NCBI GenBank assembly: GCA_036741235.1
Contig: DAINSQ010000227.1
Coordinates: forward strand, 1 to 6,172
Direction: 5' to 3'
From: JABWBR01 sp036741235
Lineage (GTDB): Bacteria; Bacteroidota; Bacteroidia; Chitinophagales; Saprospiraceae
Length of the DNA stretch: 6,172 nt
In this document: positions 1 through 3,818 of the stretch, piece by piece
Numbering within the stretch: the stretch's first letter is position 1
Layout: each line of letters begins with the position of its first letter
Position numbers and translations under genes: made by a program
Notes under the pieces: model-generated
Databases searched by the model: none
The model's input: the letters and a program-made list of their open reading frames with translations, nothing else
What the model was told of the DNA's origin: nothing

Positions 1-4
1 CGTG

Positions 5-36
5 TATAAACCCATAAACCCCATAAACTTATAAAC
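5..36. repeat. ATAAACC short-period array
   Basis: The hexamer ATAAAC occurs at 6-11, 14-19, 23-28 and 31-36, giving steps of 8, 9 and 8 bp. The array ends with TATAAACGAAAC (30-41), which matches the end of the array at the right edge of the window (6159-6170) in 11 of 12 positions. It lies beyond the 3' end of the minus-strand gene, and the window edge may cut it. It is a degenerate tandem intergenic repeat of unknown function. Confidence 0.7.
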
Positions 37-39
37 GAA

Positions 40-78
40 ACAGAGAACCTACAACTTACAACCTACAACAGAGAACCT
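40..78. repeat. TACAAC 7-bp array flanked by direct repeats
   Basis: TACAAC occurs at 50-55, 57-62 and 64-69 with an exact 7-bp period. The block is bracketed by two identical 11-mers, ACAGAGAACCT, at 40-50 and 68-78. It ends 3 bp before the stop codon of the minus-strand gene, so it would lie in that gene's 3' untranslated region. No hairpin followed by a T-run is visible on the minus strand here, so I do not call a terminator. Confidence 0.65.
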
Positions 79-81
79 CCC

Positions 82-444
82 CTACTCCAGGTGTGCAAAC
101 CACACGCCATAGCGGTTAGTCATCAGCATCAGGGCGCCCAATTGCAAGTCTTCGAAAAAACAATACGACCCTACGCCGGGCTTAATGCCGAAAACGCCGT
201 GTTGTAGTTGAAAAATGCGCACCCGCAATTGCAGGCTGTAGAGCAGCGGCTGAGGCGCCTCGCCCACTAATCCCGCGCAGGCTTTGGCAATCGACGCCCG
301 GGTTTGCGCGTCGTCGATAACTTCGCCTTCGTATTTACGGGTGAGTTCAGGCGCAATTTGATCCAGAAAAAAACGCATGGAATTCACAGGCGCCTCTCCC
401 GACTGCAGGCGTTGCCGCAGCGCATTGATCTTTTCCGTTAGCAT
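82..444 (-). CDS. Uncharacterised 120-residue protein
   Basis: I do not recognise this family and assign no function. The protein is 120 residues, probably cytoplasmic: there is no signal peptide or clear membrane segment. The N-terminal third is charged and looks helical (starting MLTEKINALRQRL). The middle is rich in small residues and acidic positions, and the C-terminal third is hydrophobic and aromatic (FFEDLQLGALMLM, then NRYGVWF), which suggests a compact alpha/beta fold. The ATG at 444 is supported by a well-formed minus-strand promoter (461-491) whose predicted transcription start is about a dozen bases upstream. No Shine-Dalgarno is visible, as is usual for Bacteroidota. The gene is divergent from ftsX, with 128 bp between the two start codons. 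Its reading frame is open throughout and it has its own promoter, so it is probably real. Confidence 0.75.
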   Translation of the reverse strand: MLTEKINALRQRLQSGEAPVNSMRFFLDQIAPELTRKYEGEVIDDAQTRASIAKACAGLVGEAPQPLLYSLQLRVRIFQLQHGVFGIKPGVGSYCFFEDLQLGALMLMTNRYGVWFAHLE

Positions 445-460
445 ATCAGGTGATTTTCCG

Positions 461-491
461 CAAATGTAAGCATTTTGTTTTTATTCGCAAA
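461..491 (-). promoter_or_regulatory. Bacteroidota-type promoter for the minus-strand gene
   Basis: On the minus strand, TACATTTG (468 to 461) fits the Bacteroidota -7 element TAnnTTTG. TTTG (491 to 488) lies 19 bp upstream and fits the -33 element. The predicted start of transcription is near 455, leaving a leader of about 10 nt before the ATG at 444. This is the best-formed promoter in the window. Confidence 0.7.
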
Positions 492-520
492 TATTTTGTT
501 ATAGATTATAAGCATCGAGG

Positions 521-549
521 TCGTTTTTTCCAAAAAATTCCTACATTTG
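521..549 (+). promoter_or_regulatory. Candidate promoter of the ftsX operon
   Basis: TACATTTG at 542-549 is a full match to the TAnnTTTG -7 element. The -33 position is weak: TCG at 521-523, 18 bp upstream, against a TTG consensus. The predicted start of transcription, near 555, lies upstream of the ATG at 573 but downstream of the alternative GTG at 450. This favours 573 as the ftsX start. Confidence 0.55.
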
Positions 550-572
550 CCCACATAATTACACAAAGCCGC

Positions 573-1451
573 ATGAGCAGCGCCAACGACAAGTCGAACC
601 GCCGGGCCAAACCCAACTACCTTTACGCCGTCATCAGCGTAGCGTCGGTATTGTTGCTCGTAGGATTTTTCGGGTTGATCATCCTGTATGCCCAGCGGGT
701 AGTGCGGTTGTACAAAGAGCGGGTCAATGTAATGGCCGAGCTCAAAGAAAGCGCCGGCGCCGAAGAGCGGGAGGCATTAGCCGTTTATCTGCAACAAGCC
801 GTTTATTTCAAACCCGGCAGTTACACTTTTATAAGCAAAACGGAAGCGGCCGAGCAGATGCGGGAAACCTTCGGCGAAGATTTTTTGCGGCTCGATATGC
901 CCAACCCCTTTTACGACGTAGTCACTTTCAACGTCAAAGCCGCCTATATGCACGCCGACAGCCTGAGCGCCATGCGCGCGGCGCTGCGCGAACATCCGGC
1001 GGTCAGCGACGTATTTTACCAGGAAAACCTCGTGACCAAAGTGGGCGGCAACATCCGCAAAATTGGCTATTTTGCGTTGGGCATTGCCATCTTCTTCATT
1101 TTTGTGGCCGTAACGCTCATTCACTACACCGTTAGATTAGCACTGTACGCCAACCGTTTTTTAATAAAAAACATGGAGTTGGTTGGCGCTTCTTGGGAAT
1201 TCATCAGCAGGCCTTATCTTTACCGCGCCATCCGGCACGGCGTGCTCAGCGGCGCCGTCGCTTCGGGTATACTGCTGCTTATCGTGGCCTGGCTCCAGCG
1301 CAATTTACCCGAATTGCAGGCGTTGAATATACAGGCAGGTATGGGCCTGCTGGCCATGATACTCGTCGTATTGGGCGTTTTGATCAATACGTGGAGTACT
1401 TATATCATCGTAAAAAAATATTTAACCATGCGCGTCGACGATATGTACTAG
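573..1451 (+). CDS. ftsX: Cell division protein FtsX (permease-like)
   Basis: FtsX is the membrane partner of the ATPase FtsE at the division site; in other bacteria the pair controls peptidoglycan hydrolases. The protein from the ATG at 573 has 292 residues. Visible features in order are a basic cytoplasmic start, TM1 at about 17-40, a periplasmic domain at about 41-165, TM2 at about 166-188, TM3 at about 222-241 and TM4 at about 256-279. This is the standard FtsX topology. The cytoplasmic segment after TM2 carries the family signature: IKNMELVGAS at 198-207, then a PY pair at 214-215. The frame is open upstream to a GTG at 450, but that would add 41 basic, unconserved-looking residues and start before the promoter, so I reject it. 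ftsE is not in the window, and in Bacteroidota it is usually encoded elsewhere. DUF3098 follows after 28 bp on the same strand, so co-transcription is likely. Confidence 0.92.
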   Translation: MSSANDKSNRRAKPNYLYAVISVASVLLLVGFFGLIILYAQRVVRLYKERVNVMAELKESAGAEEREALAVYLQQAVYFKPGSYTFISKTEAAEQMRETFGEDFLRLDMPNPFYDVVTFNVKAAYMHADSLSAMRAALREHPAVSDVFYQENLVTKVGGNIRKIGYFALGIAIFFIFVAVTLIHYTVRLALYANRFLIKNMELVGASWEFISRPYLYRAIRHGVLSGAVASGILLLIVAWLQRNLPELQALNIQAGMGLLAMILVVLGVLINTWSTYIIVKKYLTMRVDDMY

Positions 1452-1479
1452 ATCGCCGCGCATTTATACCCACTTGATA

Positions 1480-1797
1480 ATGAGTAAAAGCAACCAACCC
1501 AAGAAAAAAGTAGTCGTCACTTCCGCCGCCGCCAAACCGGCAACACCCGCAGCAAGCACGCGCGCCAAAGCCGCCGCTGTGCGCCAGGAACTCATTTTTG
1601 GCAAAACTACTTATATGTGGATGCTGATTGGCGTTGCGCTTATTTTCGTCGGACTACTCCTCATGAGCGGAGGCGCTATGCCCAGCCCTGAAGTTTGGGA
1701 CGACAATATCATCTACAGCTTCCGCCGCACGGTCATCGCACCAATTTTTATCCTGGCCGGATTGGGCGTGGAAATCTACGCCATTTTCAAACGATAG
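1480..1797 (+). CDS. DUF3098 family small membrane protein
   Basis: This is a 105-residue protein of the DUF3098 family, whose biochemical role is unknown. Residues 1-38 are a basic, Ala/Pro/Lys-rich, probably disordered cytoplasmic tail. TM1 lies at about 46-65 and ends in the family-like LLMSGGAMPSPEVWDD region. A short loop containing YSFRRTVIAPI leads into TM2 at about 86-102, and the protein ends in IYAIFKR. The ATG at 1480 is preferred to the in-frame TTG two codons earlier. From family knowledge, DUF3098 genes in Bacteroidota commonly sit between ftsX and uppP, which hints at a cell-envelope or division role; that is inference. The next gene, truB, begins 9 bp later. Confidence 0.85.
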   Translation: MSKSNQPKKKVVVTSAAAKPATPAASTRAKAAAVRQELIFGKTTYMWMLIGVALIFVGLLLMSGGAMPSPEVWDDNIIYSFRRTVIAPIFILAGLGVEIYAIFKR

Positions 1798-1806
1798 TTC
1801 ACAGTC

Positions 1807-2529
1807 ATGAGTGACGACGGCTATCAACGGCCCACGTACGACTTCCTGGCAGGCGCCATGTTATTGGTCGATAAGCCGCAGGGGTGGACTTCCTTTGACG
1901 TAGTCAACAAGATCAGGTATAAACTCAAAAGCGGCCTGAAAGTCCCTAATATCAAAGTAGGCCATGCCGGTACCCTCGACCCCATGGCCACCGGCCTCCT
2001 CATTTTGTGTACAGGCAAGGCTACCCGCCAGATCGACGAATACCAGGGCCTCCCCAAAACCTATACCGGCACGCTGCGCCTGGGCGCTACCACGCCCTCC
2101 TACGACGCCGAAACTGAAATTGACGAAACATACCCCATCGACCATATTACAGAAGCCCTCCTGGAAACTACCCGGCTCCAATTTATCGGCGCGATCTCGC
2201 AGGTGCCGCCGATGTTCTCCGCCATTAAAGTCGACGGCCAACCGCTGTACAAAAAAGCCCGCAAAGGCGAAACCATCGAAGTCAAAGCCCGCGAAGTGCG
2301 CATCGATTCTTTTGAACTCACCCGCCTTGACCTTCCCGATATCGATTTCTATGTGGAATGCAGCAAAGGCACCTATATCCGCTCTTTGGCCTACGACTTC
2401 GGCAGGGCACTGCATAGCGGCGCCTACCTCACCGCACTGCGCCGCACCGCCATCGGCCCCTATCGCGTAGAAGACGCCAAAAGCGTAGAACAATGGGTTG
2501 AGTATATAGAAAATTTTCTAATGCATTAA
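1807..2529 (+). CDS. truB: tRNA pseudouridine(55) synthase TruB
   Basis: TruB isomerises uridine 55 in the T-loop of tRNAs to pseudouridine and acts in the cytoplasm. The 240-residue protein shows all the core motifs. KPQGWTSFDVV at 23-33 is the N-terminal motif. GHAGTLDPMATGLL at 52-65 contains the catalytic Asp58. QVPPMFSAIKVDGQPLY at 132-148 is the TruB-specific stretch that includes the substrate-contacting region. CSKGTYIRSLAYDFG at 185-199 carries the active-site Tyr and Arg. The protein ends soon after the catalytic domain, so it has little or no room for the C-terminal PUA-like domain found in longer TruB proteins; short forms are common in Bacteroidota. The ATG at 1807 lies 9 bp after the DUF3098 stop, which suggests one transcript with ftsX. 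No terminator follows; the next promoter-like sequence starts about 15 bp downstream. Confidence 0.95.
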   Translation: MSDDGYQRPTYDFLAGAMLLVDKPQGWTSFDVVNKIRYKLKSGLKVPNIKVGHAGTLDPMATGLLILCTGKATRQIDEYQGLPKTYTGTLRLGATTPSYDAETEIDETYPIDHITEALLETTRLQFIGAISQVPPMFSAIKVDGQPLYKKARKGETIEVKAREVRIDSFELTRLDLPDIDFYVECSKGTYIRSLAYDFGRALHSGAYLTALRRTAIGPYRVEDAKSVEQWVEYIENFLMH

Positions 2530-2543
2530 AAATCAGGAACTAA

Positions 2544-2576
2544 TTGTACAATATTATTGTTTTTGTCTTAACTTTG
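2544..2576 (+). promoter_or_regulatory. Candidate promoter of an intergenic RNA
   Basis: TAACTTTG at 2569-2576 matches the TAnnTTTG -7 element exactly. The nearest plausible -33 element is TTG at 2544-2546, with a 22-bp spacer that is slightly longer than the usual 19-20 bp. It lies immediately after truB, and no start codon with a sustained frame follows, so the expected product is a non-coding RNA beginning near 2577-2583. Confidence 0.5.
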
Positions 2577-2894
2577 TACTACAAACTATCGCTTTGATAA
2601 ATATTTGTTAAAAACGGGAAATTGCCATACTAAAAACACCCTCGCAATTGTTTATTAGTTGTGCTGCAAACATTCCAAACTACACCGAGATTCCCGTAAG
2701 AAGCAACAGCAGCATCTAACTCGCATAGCAACTATCATAACTCAGCCTTGTCGCGCTATTCGTAGGGGTTAAACCCGCGTTTGGTGTCTAAAGATATAGT
2801 CAGGCATTTGCCTGTCAACTCTTTTCATGGGATTATAATTTGTTAGTAGTAGGTCGTATCACATTTTAGGTCGTCGTGATACGACTTTTTTTTT
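2577..2894 (+). ncRNA. Putative structured non-coding RNA, unassigned family
   Basis: About 310 nt lie between a TAnnTTTG promoter and an intrinsic terminator, with no protein-coding frame. The two ends pair: TACTAC (2577-2582) with GTAGTA (2846-2851), then across one A:A mismatch AAC (2584-2586) with GTT (2842-2844). The closing helix sits directly against the terminator. Internal helices seen by eye are ACGGGAA (2614-2620) with TTCCCGT (2691-2697), AATTGC (2620-2625) with GCAATT (2644-2649; this competes with the previous helix at base 2620), and the hairpin CAGGC/GCCTG (2801-2805, 2810-2814) with an ATTT loop. I checked for tmRNA, RNase P RNA, SRP RNA and group I intron signatures and found none convincing. 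A diverged 6S-like RNA or a long 5' leader remain possible. The 5' end is uncertain by a few bases. Confidence 0.5.
2851..2894 (+). terminator. Strong intrinsic terminator
   Basis: GTCGTATCAC (2853-2862) and GTGATACGAC (2876-2885) form a perfect 10-bp stem, extendable outward by a G:U and an A:U pair, with a 13-nt loop. It is followed directly by nine T residues (2886-2894). It works only in the plus direction, since no T-run follows on the other strand. It ends the putative intergenic RNA, and 243 bp separate it from pgmB. Confidence 0.85.
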
Positions 2895-2918
2895 GCCCCT
2901 ATCCTGCCATTTTTTTTC

Positions 2919-3012
2919 ACCATAGAAAACACAGAGTAAAACGGAGTGGCGCAGAGTCAAAATCACGCTCTGCGTAACGCTGCGAAAAACGCCCTTACCT
3001 CTGCGGTTAAAA
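2919..3012. repeat. Degenerate CACAGAG/CTCTGCG palindromic intergenic repeat
   Basis: The left half carries purine-rich units (ACCATAG, ACACAGAG at 2929-2936, ACGGAG at 2941-2946, CGCAGAG at 2950-2956). The right half carries complementary units (CTCTGCG at 2968-2974, CTGCG at 2980-2984, CTCTGCGG at 2999-3006, ending GGTTAAAA). CGCAGAG and CTCTGCG form a 7-bp hairpin with an 11-nt loop. From general familiarity, elements of the form ACC..AGA..CACAGAG...CTCTGCGGTTAAAA recur between genes in many bacterial genomes. Only one copy is visible here, so its dispersal cannot be shown from this window. Confidence 0.55.
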
Positions 3013-3070
3013 GCATCTTGCCAATTTCAACACCTTACCGCCATTACCTCGAACTCCAATAAGCAGCACA

Positions 3071-3103
3071 AATCCTGATAATCCTGCAATTTTCAAAATC
3101 CTG
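3071..3103. repeat. AATCCTG short-period array
   Basis: AATCCTG occurs at 3071-3077, 3080-3086 and 3097-3103, the first two 9 bp apart and the third 17 bp further on. It ends 3 bp before the candidate -7 box of the pgmB operon, so it occupies the upstream promoter region. It resembles the other short-word arrays at the window edges in style but not in sequence. Confidence 0.55.
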
Positions 3104-3114
3104 TGCTATTTTTG
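3084..3114 (+). promoter_or_regulatory. Candidate promoter of the pgmB operon
   Basis: TATTTTTG at 3107-3114 matches the TAnnTTTG -7 element. The -33 position is weak: CTG at 3084-3086 with a 20-bp spacer, part of an AATCCTG repeat unit. Transcription would start near 3120, about 18 nt before the pgmB ATG. No obvious operator palindrome for a sugar-responsive repressor is visible. Confidence 0.5.
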
Positions 3115-3137
3115 GGCGCTCAAACACCCATAGACTC

Positions 3138-3803
3138 ATGATCCAAGCCTGCATATTCGACCTCGACGGCGTAATTGTAGACACCGCCAAATACCACTTC
3201 ATCGCCTGGCGGCGTCTGGCCAACTCACTGGGATTCGACTTCACGGAAGCCGACAACGAAAAACTCAAAGGCGTCAGCCGCATGGAGTCGCTCGACCTCA
3301 TCCTGCAATGGGGCGGCCTGGAAGCCGACGAGGCTGCCCGCCGGGAACTCGCCGAGCGCAAAAACAACTGGTACGTAGAATACATCTCGGTCATGCAGCC
3401 CGATGAAATCCTGCCCGGCGTTCTCGATTTTTTGGCAGAATTGCGCGAAAAGCAGATTCAAATAGGACTGGGCTCGGCCAGCAAAAACGCTCGCACCATC
3501 ATCCACAGCCTGGGCCTCGACCATACCTTCGAATGTATCATCGACGGCGCCAAACACACCAAAAGCAAACCCGACCCCGAGGTTTTTCTGCTGGCCGCAC
3601 AGGAATTGGGTGTGGCGCCCGCCCATGCCATCGTATTTGAAGACGCCGAAAAAGGCGTCGACGCCGCCCTCAACGGGGGGTTCTTCGCCGTAGGCGTTGG
3701 CAGCCCCGAAGTGCTGGGCCACGCCCATTTTGTCATTCCCGGCTTTGAAGGTTTGCACTTTAGCGATATATTGCGAGGCATTGGCCAAATTACTCACGAC
3801 TAA
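3138..3803 (+). CDS. pgmB: Beta-phosphoglucomutase
   Basis: This cytoplasmic HAD-superfamily enzyme converts beta-D-glucose 1-phosphate to glucose 6-phosphate through a beta-glucose 1,6-bisphosphate intermediate. The 221-residue protein matches the well-studied Lactococcus enzyme in length and motifs. FDLDGV at 7-12 carries the nucleophile Asp8 and the acid/base Asp10. Thr16 and His20 follow in the DTAKYH stretch. The cap-domain substrate loop is KGVSR at 44-48, and Lys75 lies at AERK. SASKN at 113-117 is the phosphate-binding motif II, Lys144 in KSKPDP is motif III, and Glu168-Asp169 in FEDAEKG are the magnesium ligands. No key residue is missing. The next gene encodes a GH65 phosphorylase, starting 15 bp after this stop. 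That pairing explains the role, because inverting GH65 enzymes release beta-glucose 1-phosphate. The ATG at 3138 lies just after a TAnnTTTG box. Confidence 0.95.
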   Translation: MIQACIFDLDGVIVDTAKYHFIAWRRLANSLGFDFTEADNEKLKGVSRMESLDLILQWGGLEADEAARRELAERKNNWYVEYISVMQPDEILPGVLDFLAELREKQIQIGLGSASKNARTIIHSLGLDHTFECIIDGAKHTKSKPDPEVFLLAAQELGVAPAHAIVFEDAEKGVDAALNGGFFAVGVGSPEVLGHAHFVIPGFEGLHFSDILRGIGQITHD

Positions 3804-3818
3804 AATCCTGCTCGACAT

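Noticed and set aside
450..572. N-terminal extension of FtsX from a GTG at 450
   Set aside because: It would add 41 basic and aromatic residues, overlap the divergent promoters, and start upstream of the predicted transcription start; the ATG at 573 gives a normal FtsX length.
1861..2493. A 210-codon minus-strand frame opposite truB
   Set aside because: truB is unmistakable on the plus strand, and the antisense translation shows the same composition-driven A/F/G/V bias.
2789..2801. AAGATATAGTC, resembling the 3' core (P7) sequence of group I introns
   Set aside because: No matching GACTA-type partner exists upstream, no P3/P4/P6 core is visible, and the locus is intergenic, so there is no gene to splice. 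I take it as a chance match.
2577..2894. Intergenic RNA as tmRNA or RNase P RNA
   Set aside because: There is no tRNA-like acceptor or T-arm with a CCA end, no tag frame ending in ALAA, and no GAGGAAAGTCC-type conserved region.
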